DNA of 64,000 nucleotides from Pacificispira sp965223125 (GTDB lineage Bacteria; Pseudomonadota; Alphaproteobacteria; UBA8366; Aestuariispiraceae), in the NCBI GenBank assembly GCA_965223125.1, contig OZ244984.1:2976001-3040000 (forward strand), given 5' to 3'. Below the pieces are notes generated by a model. It was not told the origin of the DNA. It did no database searches and worked only from the letters and a program-made list of their open reading frames with translations. Both the position numbers and the translations under genes were made by a program. Below, in pieces: positions 44,553 to 52,677 of this stretch (the first letter of the stretch is position 1; the number at the start of each line of letters is the position of its first letter).

Positions 44553-45404
44553 ATGCCGGGCGATGATTTCAAGAATGATGCGACACTGACCATCGCCCCC
44601 TCCGCCCATACGGTCGCGGTCCAGGGCACCTCATTGCAGGCCCCGCACGCCGCCGCCGTGGTCATCCCCACGATTCTGCGCCCCAGTCTGGGCCGCGCCC
44701 TGCAATCGGTTTATCGACAGGATCTGAAGGGGCGCATCCATATCCTGATCGGGATCGACAAATCACCACATGCCAGGGAAGCATTGCTGCCGATCCTTCA
44801 GCAACAGCCTCCCCATTGCATGACGACACTGTTCGATCTGCCCTATTCGACCTCTGTCCGGCATGGCGGATTGCATCCGGCGGAGGATGGCGGCGTATTG
44901 CGCACGGTGCTGAGCTATCTCGCCAACAGCCGCTATGTCGCCTATCTGGATGACGACAACTGGTGGGCTCCGGACCATCTCTCCAGCCTTCTGACATCCA
45001 TTCAGGGTCACGACTGGGCCCATGGCCTGCGCTGGTATGTCGATCCTGACACGGATCAACCGATCTGCATTGATCGATGGGAATCGATCGGCGTCGGTCG
45101 GGGAGCCTATAACAAGGCACTGGGCGGCTGGGTCGATCCGAACTGCCTGATGCTCGACAAGCTGGCCTGCGAGTCGGTGCTGCGTCTATGGAGCATTCCC
45201 CTGGCCCAGTCGGACAAGGGCATGACAGCGGATCGCAATGTCTTTCATCACTTGAAAAACGGATACAGTTCGGCCTGCACCTATCGGCCAAGCTGTTTCT
45301 ACACGATCAATCCGCAGGATGGTGCGCATTCTCACCGGCTGAAATGGATTGCGCAGGACCGCGCCGAACGCGGTCAGCCCCCGGCACCCAGCACCATCTC
45401 GTAG
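44553..45404 (+). CDS. GT-A-type glycosyltransferase
   Basis: The 283-residue protein has AAVVIPTILRPSLGRALQSV, the GT2 N-terminal strand, and the donor/metal motif YVAYLDDDNWWAPDHL at about residue 130. It stands apart from the glycan locus, between trkH and aceB, both on the minus strand. ATG 44553 is chosen; TTG 44547 is the in-frame alternative. The 3' end overlaps the convergent aceB gene by 31 bases. The acceptor is unknown. Confidence 0.78.
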   Translation: MPGDDFKNDATLTIAPSAHTVAVQGTSLQAPHAAAVVIPTILRPSLGRALQSVYRQDLKGRIHILIGIDKSPHAREALLPILQQQPPHCMTTLFDLPYSTSVRHGGLHPAEDGGVLRTVLSYLANSRYVAYLDDDNWWAPDHLSSLLTSIQGHDWAHGLRWYVDPDTDQPICIDRWESIGVGRGAYNKALGGWVDPNCLMLDKLACESVLRLWSIPLAQSDKGMTADRNVFHHLKNGYSSACTYRPSCFYTINPQDGAHSHRLKWIAQDRAERGQPPAPSTIS

Positions 45405-46987
45405 GCGGGCAGGGTCAGGAAGGTCGGGAAATCCTCGGCCAGCGCCATTTCCTCGAACAGGCTGGCCGCCTGCTCGAATTTCGTCCCAGATAAATCTCCG
45501 CCGAAATCACTGCGAATCCTGTTCATCTCCTCCGCGATCATCGCCGAGATCGCCGGACGGCTCAGCACCTGGCCCTCCGCCGTCGTCGCGCCATGCTTGG
45601 CCCATTGCCAGAGTTGTGCACGGGAGATTTCGGCCGTTGCCGCATCCTCCATCAGATTGAACAGCGGCACGCAGCCATTACCGCCCAGCCAGGCTTCGGT
45701 GTAGCGGATGCCGACCTGGATGTTCATTCGCACGCCCGCCTCGGAAATCGCGCCTTCCGGTACGGCCAACAGATCCTCCGCCGTCACCGCAACATCATCG
45801 CGCTGCCGGTCGATCTGATTCGGGGTCTTCATCACGGCATTGAAAGCATCCAGTGCGACCGGTACCAGCCCCGGATGCGCAACCCAGCTTCCATCATGGC
45901 CATCACTCGCCTCCCGCTCCTTGTCCGCCTTCACCTTGGCAAAGGCCTGTTCGTTGGCGGCCTCGTCCCCCTTCACCGGAATCTGCGCCGCCATACCGCC
46001 AATGCAGGGAGCACCGCGCCGATGGCAGGTTTTCACCGCCAGCAGTGAATAGGCCCGCATATTGCGCACCGTCATGGTGACCAGTGCCCGATCCGGCATG
46101 ACGAATGCTGGGTTGCGACGGAACTTCTTGATGATGGAAAAGATATAGTCCCAGCGCCCGCAATTCAGCCCCGCTGAATGCTCGCGCAATTCGTAGAGGA
46201 TTTCGTCCATTTCGAAGGCGGCAAGAATGGTCTCGATCAGCACGGTCGCCTTGATCGTCCCCTGCGGCACGCCGAGCAGAGACTGTGCCTCAATGAAAAT
46301 ATCGTTCCACAGCCGCGCCTCAAGATGGCTTTCCATCTTTGGCAGATAATAATAGGGGCCAGTTCCCCGGGCCTTCAGGGCCGCATGATTGTGATAGAAG
46401 TAAAGTCCGAAATCGACAATCCCGCCTGACATTGCCTGGCCATCGACCAGGATGTGCTTTTCTTCCAGGTGCCAGCCGCGCGGGCGGACCAGCAGCACCG
46501 CCGTTCTGTCTTTCAGCGCATACTGCTTGCCCGTGCCGGGGTCGGTATAGTCGATCTTCCGGGTCGCCGCGTCGCGCAGATTGACCTGTCCGCCGATCAT
46601 ATTGTCCCAGGTTGGGCAGTTCGAATCCTCCAGATCGGCCATGAAGACATAGGCCCCGGAATTCAAGGCATTGATGACCATCTTGCGGTCGGTCGGCCCG
46701 GTGATCTCCACCCGGCGATCCTTCAGGTCATCGGGCAGGGGCGCGATCTTCCAGTCCCCGGCGCGGATATCCGCCGTTTCCGGCAGAAAGTCCGGCAGAG
46801 TTCCGGCATCGATCTGTGCCTGTCGCACGTCGCGTGCCGCCAGCAGTTCCTTCCGGCGCGCCCCGAATTTGCGTTCCAGAGTGGCGATGAACCCGATGGC
46901 TTCCGGTGTCAGAATATCGGCATAACCGGGCTTCATATTCCCGGTCAGAGTGACCCCGGTAGCGGCTGCGGCAAGGTTCGTCGTCAT
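45374..46987 (-). CDS. aceB: Malate synthase A
   Basis: The 537-residue protein matches malate synthase A in length and motifs: VFMADLEDSNCPTWDNMIGG, LVRPRGWHLEEKH, YYYLPKMESHLEAR with a metal-binding Glu, and GLNCGRWDYIFS. It condenses glyoxylate with acetyl-CoA to malate in the glyoxylate shunt. Isocitrate lyase is not in the window. The 3' end overlaps the convergent glycosyltransferase. The upstream region 46988-47104 probably holds its promoter; I see no clear elements. Confidence 0.95.
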   Translation of the reverse strand: MTTNLAAAATGVTLTGNMKPGYADILTPEAIGFIATLERKFGARRKELLAARDVRQAQIDAGTLPDFLPETADIRAGDWKIAPLPDDLKDRRVEITGPTDRKMVINALNSGAYVFMADLEDSNCPTWDNMIGGQVNLRDAATRKIDYTDPGTGKQYALKDRTAVLLVRPRGWHLEEKHILVDGQAMSGGIVDFGLYFYHNHAALKARGTGPYYYLPKMESHLEARLWNDIFIEAQSLLGVPQGTIKATVLIETILAAFEMDEILYELREHSAGLNCGRWDYIFSIIKKFRRNPAFVMPDRALVTMTVRNMRAYSLLAVKTCHRRGAPCIGGMAAQIPVKGDEAANEQAFAKVKADKEREASDGHDGSWVAHPGLVPVALDAFNAVMKTPNQIDRQRDDVAVTAEDLLAVPEGAISEAGVRMNIQVGIRYTEAWLGGNGCVPLFNLMEDAATAEISRAQLWQWAKHGATTAEGQVLSRPAISAMIAEEMNRIRSDFGGDLSGTKFEQAASLFEEMALAEDFPTFLTLPAYEMVLGAGG

Positions 46988-47104
46988 GCGGTATGGTCCT
47001 TGAACTGGGTGTCGAATTGGATGGTTTTTTCACGGTGACTGTACCGGCTGGCGGAAGGTTTTCCAAGGGCCGAAAATACAGGATATAAAATCCGAAACTC
47101 GGGA

Positions 47105-48025
47105 TCAGGGTCTGACCGCCCTGCCGCGCCGCCGACCGAATCCCAATGCCAGGATCATGCCCGCACTGACCAGTGCCAACCCGGTCAGATGCTGCGCATT
47201 CGGCACCTCACCCAGGGCCGGATAGGCAATAAGGGCGGAAAATCCCGGCACCAGCGCGGCAAAGATCGCCGCCCGCGCAGCCCCCAGAATAGCCACCGTC
47301 TTGGTATAACAGATCAAGGCCAGGATAGCGGCTACAATACCCTGCATTACGCCTTGAAACAGAAGTTCCTGCCAGGGTGCGGCCAGCAGCGCCGTTCCGC
47401 GCATTGCCCCGTAGAAGGGCAGCATGGCAATCAGCGACAGAACCGCAACCAGCGCCGTCGCATGCAGTGGATCAACCGCCCATTTACGGCTCATCACCGT
47501 ATAGAGCGCCCAGCACATCCCGCCACCGACGAAGAACAGATGCCCGATCCACAGGTCAGGGAACAGCTCCAGCCCCACTGCAGCCCCCATCCCGGTCACC
47601 GCGACGCCGCCCAGTACGACGGCCAGCCCGATCAGGCGCTGCCCGTCTGGTCTGTCCCCCAGGACAAGCCAGCCGCCCAGTGTTGAACAGGTCAGCATGG
47701 TGCTGGGGATGATCAATCCGCCATGTCCGGCGGGGGCATAGGTAAATCCCAATGCCGTCAACAGCATATAGGGTGCTCCTGCGCCTATCATCAGCACCAG
47801 TGACCGCCCCCAGCCCAATCCGCCATGCCCCCGTCGCAGCACCAGCGGTAGCAGGATCAGACCCGCGACCAGAAAGCGCAGCATGGTGATGTCCAAGGCG
47901 GTAAGCGTCTGCTCGACACCATGGCGGGATGCAACCGGCCAAGTCCCCCAGATCAGCGCCGTCGCCAGACCGAAGCCGATTCCGACCCATTGTGTGCGGG
48001 ACGGGGTGAATATTTCCTGTGACAT
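47105..48025 (-). CDS. EamA-family transporter
   Basis: The 306-residue protein has about ten membrane helices in two EamA repeats (GFGLATALIWGTWPVASRHG and FLFVGGGMCWALYTVM mark their starts). Drug/metabolite-type exporters of this kind move small metabolites or amino acids out of the cell. ATG 48025 (MSQEIF) has AAGG upstream; the longer frame starting at 48103 adds an unrelated basic stretch and is rejected. The substrate is unknown. The divergent chaC gene starts about 150 bases away. Confidence 0.88.
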   Translation of the reverse strand: MSQEIFTPSRTQWVGIGFGLATALIWGTWPVASRHGVEQTLTALDITMLRFLVAGLILLPLVLRRGHGGLGWGRSLVLMIGAGAPYMLLTALGFTYAPAGHGGLIIPSTMLTCSTLGGWLVLGDRPDGQRLIGLAVVLGGVAVTGMGAAVGLELFPDLWIGHLFFVGGGMCWALYTVMSRKWAVDPLHATALVAVLSLIAMLPFYGAMRGTALLAAPWQELLFQGVMQGIVAAILALICYTKTVAILGAARAAIFAALVPGFSALIAYPALGEVPNAQHLTGLALVSAGMILALGFGRRRGRAVRP

Positions 48026-48173
48026 GGCATCCGGCCTTTGATGGCATCGTGTCCGCCTCCAATAGCGATCCGCATGGACCCGCACAAGCCGGACAAAAAT
48101 CACTGTGGTTGACGCCTGCGGGCACAGCCCGTTTGATCGACCTGACAGGGCAGTAGGGAAGGAAGCGGTTCAT

Positions 48174-48755
48174 ATGTGGTCGGAAGCAACCGATCAGGAC
48201 GGGGCAATCTGGGTCTTCGGCTATGGCTCACTGATGTGGCGGCCCGGTTTTCCCCATGTGGAGTCGGCACCGGCCCTGCTGCGCGGATACAGCCGCAGTT
48301 TCTGCATCTGGTCGGAACACCATCGTGGTACACGAGAGCGGCGGGGGCTGGTTCTGGGACTGGCCCGAACGCCCGGGCAGTCCTGTGAGGGCATGGTTTT
48401 TCGCGTTGCCCCGGAGCACTGGCCGGAAACCGCCGCTTATCTGGAGGAACGGGAACTGCGCGGCTATGCCTATCGCCCTGTGCATCTGCCGCTTGAACTG
48501 CGGGACGGGCGTATGGTCGGGGCGCATGGTTTCGTCGCCGATCCGGACCATCCCCATTTCGCCGGAACCATTCCCGAGCACGAGGCCGCGCGTATCATCC
48601 TGCGGGCACGGGGTGAGGCCGGGCTGAACCGCGATTACCTGATCAATACCGTGCGGGCGCTGGAATCGCATGGCTACCGTGAACCACATCTGCACACCTT
48701 GTTGCAGCGTGTTCTGGAACTGACCGGCGAATTGGACGGCGGGGCTGGAATCTGA
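48174..48755 (+). CDS. chaC: ChaC-like gamma-glutamylcyclotransferase
   Basis: The 193-residue protein has VFGYGSLMWRPGF, the YGSL substrate-binding motif of gamma-glutamylcyclotransferases, and LEERELRGYAYRPV with the catalytic Glu. ChaC-like enzymes release 5-oxoproline and Cys-Gly from glutathione in the cytoplasm. ATG 48174 follows GGAAGGAAG; the upstream frame start at 48105 lacks a site. It is followed by the dtd gene in the same direction with a 3-base gap. Confidence 0.92.
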   Translation: MWSEATDQDGAIWVFGYGSLMWRPGFPHVESAPALLRGYSRSFCIWSEHHRGTRERRGLVLGLARTPGQSCEGMVFRVAPEHWPETAAYLEERELRGYAYRPVHLPLELRDGRMVGAHGFVADPDHPHFAGTIPEHEAARIILRARGEAGLNRDYLINTVRALESHGYREPHLHTLLQRVLELTGELDGGAGI

Positions 48756-48758
48756 GCC

Positions 48759-49208
48759 ATGAAACTGCTGATCCAGAGAGTGGCACGCGCCGAGGTATCC
48801 ATTGCGGGAGAGATCGTGGGGCAAATCGGTCGGGGATTGCTTGTCTTCGCCTGTGCCGAACCCGGAGATTCGCCGGAGGATATTTCCTTTCTGGCGCGGA
48901 AATGCGTCAGCCTCCGCCTGTTCACGGATGCGGCGGGAAAGATGAACCTGGCGCTGGGCGATGTTGGCGGATCCATTCTGGCGGTCAGCCAGTTCACGCT
49001 AGCGGCGCGATGGCGCAAGGGGAACCGGCCCGGCTTTTCCGATGCGGCCCCGCCGGAGGAGGGCGAACGCGCTTTTCTGGATTTCGTGGCAGCGCTGAGG
49101 TCTGAGGGCGCGTCGGTCGAAACCGGCCGGTTCGGTGCCGATATGCAGGTCAGCCTGATCAATGACGGGCCGGTCACTCTTTGGCTCGATGGTCGTGCGC
49201 CCCGCTGA
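48759..49208 (+). CDS. dtd: D-aminoacyl-tRNA deacylase
   Basis: The 149-residue protein has LLIQRVARAEV at the start, AVSQFTLAARWRKGNRPGF with the SQFTL motif, and NDGPVTLWLD with the Gly-Pro motif that gives chiral selection. DTD removes D-amino acids wrongly attached to tRNA. Length is normal. ATG 48759 lies 3 bases after chaC, so it is cotranscribed. The stop is next to the convergent small membrane protein gene on the minus strand. Confidence 0.95.
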   Translation: MKLLIQRVARAEVSIAGEIVGQIGRGLLVFACAEPGDSPEDISFLARKCVSLRLFTDAAGKMNLALGDVGGSILAVSQFTLAARWRKGNRPGFSDAAPPEEGERAFLDFVAALRSEGASVETGRFGADMQVSLINDGPVTLWLDGRAPR

Positions 49209-49343
49209 TCAGAGCACCGCTAACACCGCAACCAGGCCGATCAGGATCATCCCGATCCCGATGCAAAGGGCTAACTGAGCATAGGGTCGCGCGATAGGGC
49301 GACGATGGCAAAGTCGTGACGGAGCATAGGCGATATCAGTCAT
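49209..49343 (-). CDS. Small single-span membrane protein (44 residues)
   Basis: A minus-strand frame from ATG 49343 to TGA 49209 encodes 44 residues. A basic N-terminal half (RLCHRRPIARPYAQL) is followed by a hydrophobic helix (CIGIGMILIGLVAVLAVL) that reaches the stop. The ATG is preceded by AAGGCAG on the minus strand, 9-10 bases away. The stop abuts the dtd stop in a convergent arrangement. Positive-inside topology would put the N-terminus in the cytoplasm. Function unknown; it may be a small regulatory or structural membrane protein. Confidence 0.5.
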   Translation of the reverse strand: MTDIAYAPSRLCHRRPIARPYAQLALCIGIGMILIGLVAVLAVL

Positions 49344-49489
49344 CTTCTATTCTGCCTTTCCCTGAAGCGGATCTGCCTATCCGATATCGGCTTCATTCAA
49401 GGCATAAGAATGGCGGGATTTGGGGGCATTTGTCACAACTTCGGGGAATTCCTGCGAATATCACATGATTTCCCGGAGAGTCTTGTTCA

Positions 49490-49508
49490 TATTAATCAGA
49501 GATTAATA
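49490..49508. promoter_or_regulatory. CtrA-type box (TTAA-N7-TTAA) in a perfect inverted repeat
   Basis: The sequence TATTAAT-CAGAG-ATTAATA at 49490-49508 is a perfect 7-bp inverted repeat. Within it TTAA (49492-49495), 7 bases, TTAA (49503-49506) match the full CtrA consensus of alphaproteobacteria. It lies about 55 bases before GTG 49562, a good place to control that gene. A different regulator with a palindromic site is possible. Confidence 0.6.
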
Positions 49509-49546
49509 AACCTACCCTAAAAGCGGGATAGTAGATTACCGCCTCA

Positions 49547-49553
49547 GGAGGTC
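49547..49553 (+). promoter_or_regulatory. Strong ribosome-binding site for the GTG start at 49562
   Basis: A full AGGAGGT sits 8 bases before the GTG, which settles the start of the next gene despite its weak initiation codon. Confidence 0.7.
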
Positions 49554-49561
49554 TCTTTACT

Positions 49562-50521
49562 GTGACTGGACGGGCCCGCGAGAAAATGGATTCGGATGAC
49601 AATTACATTCCCTTCTCCATCCGTTTCAAGGCGTGGTGGGAAGGATTGGATCCGAAGGCTCTGATTGCCCCGAGATCGGAGGATGATAATCCGCTGGCGA
49701 TTGAGGTCGATGATGCGCCTGATCCAAACCAGATATGGACCCAGGGGCGCATCGCCTTCTGTCGCCGACTATGCGAAATCACCGACAAGGATGAAGTCGT
49801 CGATCCGGGCGGGGCGGAATACACGTTCTGGCTTTTCAAGCCGATGAGCCTGACATCACAGGTCAGCGCGGTCGATCTGTCCGCCGGGCTGGGCGGCGGC
49901 ACACGCAAGACCGCAACCGATCTGAATACCTATATCGACGGCTATGAGATGGACAGCGAACTGGCGGAGCTTGCGCACGATCTGTCCAAAAAGCATGGGG
50001 TCGAGCGCCGCATCCCCATTGCCGCCTATGATCCCGCGACCTTCGAACTGCCGGAGAGAAGATTCAACGGGATCCTGTGCCGTGAACGCCTGTTCCGCAT
50101 CGCCAACAAGGATCGGTTTCTGGGAATGGTGTTTAAGGCGCTGCGCACGCGCGGCCATTTCGTCATGACCGATTTCGTCCTGAAAACCGAATCTGATGCC
50201 ACCGATCCGACCATTTCCGCCTGGCTGCCGAAAGCAGCCGATGGTTCCAGCCTCTGGACCGCCGAGGATTATCGCGCCACCCTGACCAGGCTCGGCATGG
50301 ATATCCGCATCCAGAAGGACGAGACCGACGAATATCGCAGCATGCTGTTGAAGGCCTGGTCCCAATTCGTGGTCGGTTTGTCTAAGGCGGACCTGACCCG
50401 TGATTTCATCAATGACATGATGCGCGAGGCGGAATACTGGCTGATGCTGATCCGCGCGCTGGAATCCGGCAAACTGCGCTATGTGCGCCTTCATGCGATC
50501 CGCGGTGGAGAACTCACCTGA
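49562..50521 (+). CDS. Methyltransferase-like protein, possibly CtrA-regulated
   Basis: The 319-residue protein has SAVDLSAGLGGGTRKTAT, a SAM-binding-like glycine loop, then a segment with GYEMDSELAEL (acidic residue) and FNGILCRERLFRIANKDRFLGMVFKALRTRGHFVMTDF, like the class I methyltransferase core where a product carboxyl or nucleic acid group is modified. No catalytic motif is clear. The start is GTG with AGGAGGT. The upstream TTAA-N7-TTAA box suggests cell-cycle or motility-linked control. The 3' end is convergent with carA. Confidence 0.7.
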   Translation: MTGRAREKMDSDDNYIPFSIRFKAWWEGLDPKALIAPRSEDDNPLAIEVDDAPDPNQIWTQGRIAFCRRLCEITDKDEVVDPGGAEYTFWLFKPMSLTSQVSAVDLSAGLGGGTRKTATDLNTYIDGYEMDSELAELAHDLSKKHGVERRIPIAAYDPATFELPERRFNGILCRERLFRIANKDRFLGMVFKALRTRGHFVMTDFVLKTESDATDPTISAWLPKAADGSSLWTAEDYRATLTRLGMDIRIQKDETDEYRSMLLKAWSQFVVGLSKADLTRDFINDMMREAEYWLMLIRALESGKLRYVRLHAIRGGELT

Positions 50522-50553
50522 GCGGAAACTACCGGATCGGACCCGTATGCTGA

Positions 50554-51753
50554 TCAGGCCGCCTTGCGCCCTGCCATCAGGTCCACGAAACGCTTGAACA
50601 GATAATGGCTGTCCTGCGGTCCGGGCGATGCCTCGGGGTGATACTGGACCGAGAAGACCGGACGGCCCGTCACCTGGATTCCGGCCAGTGTGCCGTCGAA
50701 GAGTGAGTAATGGGTCGCCTCCACCCCGGTCGGCAGGCTGCCCCGATCCACGACAAAACCGTGGTTCTGGCTGGTGATCTCCACCTTGTTGGTGGTCAGA
50801 TCCTTGATCGGATGGTTCGCGCCATGATGGCCCAGATGCATCTTCTGGGTCTTCGCCCCCAGCGCCAGCGCCAGCATCTGATGGCCAAGGCAGATGCCGA
50901 AAAGCGGGATATTGGCGGCCAGAACCCCCTTGATCATCGGTACGGCATAGACCCCCGTCGCCGCCGGATCGCCCGGACCGTTGGACAGGAAGACGCCATC
51001 CGGCTTGTGCGAAAAGACATCCTCCGCCGTCGCCGTGGCGGGCAGGACCGTCACATCGCATCCCAATGTCGCAAGACAGCGCAGGATGTTGCGCTTGATC
51101 CCGAAATCGACCGCGACGACCTTGTATTTCGGTTCCGTCAGTTCTCCATAGCCGGTCGAAAGCGCCCAGCGGGTCTGGGACCATTTATAGGATTGGGTGC
51201 AGGATACGGCCTTGGCGAGGTCCATCCCTTCCAGACCGGGCCAGGCCCGCGCCTGTTCCCACAGAGCGCGGATATCAAACTTTCCATCCGCATTATGCGA
51301 CAGGACCGCATTCGGCGCGCCCGCATCCCGGATGCGGCGGCTCAGACGCCGTGTATCGACCCCGGTCAGCGCGGGCAGGCCCTGCGCCTTCAGCCAGCCA
51401 TCGAAATGACTGATCGCCCGGAACGAGGACGGCTCGGTGATATCGGCGCGCAGGATACAGCCGCAGGCCGAGGGCGTTGTTGTTTCCAGATCTTCCAGAT
51501 TGGCACCGACATTGCCGATATGCGGGAAGGTGAAGGTGACGATCTGCCCGGCATAGGATGGGTCGGTCAGGATTTCCTGATACCCCGTGATCGCGGTGTT
51601 GAAGCAGACTTCCCCGACGCGGGTGACTTCCGCCCCCGCGCCGCGTCCCCACAGAACCGTACCATCGGCCAGCACCAGGGCCGCTGTCGCGCCTTCAGGC
51701 TGCGGGGCGAATACAGGTTCGTGTGCGGTGGGTTTTGCGGCTGCGCTCGACAT
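50554..51753 (-). CDS. carA: Carbamoyl-phosphate synthase small subunit
   Basis: The 399-residue protein has an N-terminal CarA domain (ALVLADGTVLWGRG, FNTAITGYQEILTDPSYAGQI, LSRRIRDAG) and a class I glutamine amidotransferase domain with GICLGHQMLALALG (catalytic Cys) and QYHPEASPGPQD (catalytic His). It supplies ammonia from glutamine to CarB for carbamoyl phosphate, feeding arginine and pyrimidine synthesis. carB is not in the window. It is divergent from the GatB/YqeY gene. Confidence 0.97.
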   Translation of the reverse strand: MSSAAAKPTAHEPVFAPQPEGATAALVLADGTVLWGRGAGAEVTRVGEVCFNTAITGYQEILTDPSYAGQIVTFTFPHIGNVGANLEDLETTTPSACGCILRADITEPSSFRAISHFDGWLKAQGLPALTGVDTRRLSRRIRDAGAPNAVLSHNADGKFDIRALWEQARAWPGLEGMDLAKAVSCTQSYKWSQTRWALSTGYGELTEPKYKVVAVDFGIKRNILRCLATLGCDVTVLPATATAEDVFSHKPDGVFLSNGPGDPAATGVYAVPMIKGVLAANIPLFGICLGHQMLALALGAKTQKMHLGHHGANHPIKDLTTNKVEITSQNHGFVVDRGSLPTGVEATHYSLFDGTLAGIQVTGRPVFSVQYHPEASPGPQDSHYLFKRFVDLMAGRKAA

Positions 51754-52016
51754 GGCGATTTCATCCTGTCTGTCAGAGGGTTAGGTTGCTCCCGACCGAT
51801 GCGGGGACCAGGCCCCGGTGACAAACCCGCCGGAGACCAGCGGAGAAATACGCGACCCATTCCGAAAGGTCAACCCGCGCGTGATTCACAAAACCGAACA
51901 AATTCAACAAGTTAGATATTTTCGTCCGTATTGCGGGCTGAAGCCTGATCGGGTACTCTCCCGCCTTTCCCGCTGGCACAGGCTGGGGGATGAGAATTTC
52001 GGATGGGAGAGGACCG

Positions 52017-52472
52017 ATGCGTGATGCGTTGAATCAGGCGCTCAAGGAATCGATGCGCGCCAAGGATGAGCGTGCCGTCTCCACCCTGCGGCTGATCCTG
52101 GCGGCCCTCAAGGACCGCGACATCGCCGCCCGGACAAAGGGCAATTCCGACGGCATTCCCGATGACGAGGTACTCCAGATGCTGCAAAGCATGGTGAAGC
52201 AGCGCCGCGAGTCGATCTCGATGTACGAACAGGGCGGCCGTCTGGAACTGGCGGAGCGCGAACAGCAGGAAATCGACGTCATCCAGCGCTATCTGCCCAA
52301 GCAGATGAGCGATGAGGAAATCGCCGAGGAAGTCTCGAAGCTGATCGCCGAAATGGAGGCGTCCGGCCTGAAACAGATGGGTGCCGTAATGGGCGAACTC
52401 CGCGCCCGCTTCGCCGGCCAGATGGACTTCGCCAAGGCCTCCCCCATCGTGAAACAGGCCCTGACGGAATAG
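52017..52472 (+). CDS. GatB/YqeY domain protein
   Basis: The 151-residue protein is all alpha-helical and matches the YqeY family: RDALNQALKESMRAKDE at the start, RLILAALKDRDIA, YEQGGRLELAEREQQEIDVIQRYLPKQMSDEEI in the middle, and the short C-terminal tail GRLRARFAGQMD-like region. The family is related to the tail of the GatB amidotransferase; its function is not firmly known. ATG 52017 follows GAGAGGACC; the earlier frame start at 51990 is less likely. Common neighbour of carA in alphaproteobacteria. Confidence 0.9.
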   Translation: MRDALNQALKESMRAKDERAVSTLRLILAALKDRDIAARTKGNSDGIPDDEVLQMLQSMVKQRRESISMYEQGGRLELAEREQQEIDVIQRYLPKQMSDEEIAEEVSKLIAEMEASGLKQMGAVMGELRARFAGQMDFAKASPIVKQALTE

Positions 52473-52528
52473 AAAACTCCGCTTCCCTGCTGTTACTCCC
52501 CCCTCAAGAGGCAGGGTGGTTCTCTTCT

Positions 52529-52641
52529 CTCCCTCCCCCTTGAGGGGGGAGGGTCGGGGTGGGGGTGAAATGCCTGCGGCAAATAGATATACCAGCCGCA
52601 GTCACCCCCCTCCCAACCTCCCCCCCTCAAGGGGGGAGGAG
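52529..52641. repeat. Long nested inverted repeat between convergent genes
   Basis: Two arms of about 39 bases (52529-52567 and 52602-52641), both rich in C/G runs around a CTTGAG or CTCAAG core, are near-perfect inverted copies. Inside the spacer a smaller pair (CTGCGGC at 52574-52580 and GCCGCAG at 52595-52601) forms a second stem. Each arm also has its own palindrome. A third partial copy lies at about 52499-52519. It is placed between the convergent yqeY-like and type IIG-like genes and could act as a bidirectional terminator or be a mobile repeat. Confidence 0.75.
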
Positions 52642-52677
52642 TAAAAATGAGGCTCTACCCATCAATAGTGCCCGCCA

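Noticed and set aside
48026..48103. N-terminal extension of the EamA transporter
   Set aside because: The extra 26 residues are basic and not hydrophobic, and ATG 48025 has a ribosome site.
49856..51184. 442-codon minus-strand open frame beside carA
   Set aside because: It overlaps carA out of frame and is antisense to the methyltransferase-like gene; its Gly/Asp/Arg-rich sequence has no domain pattern.
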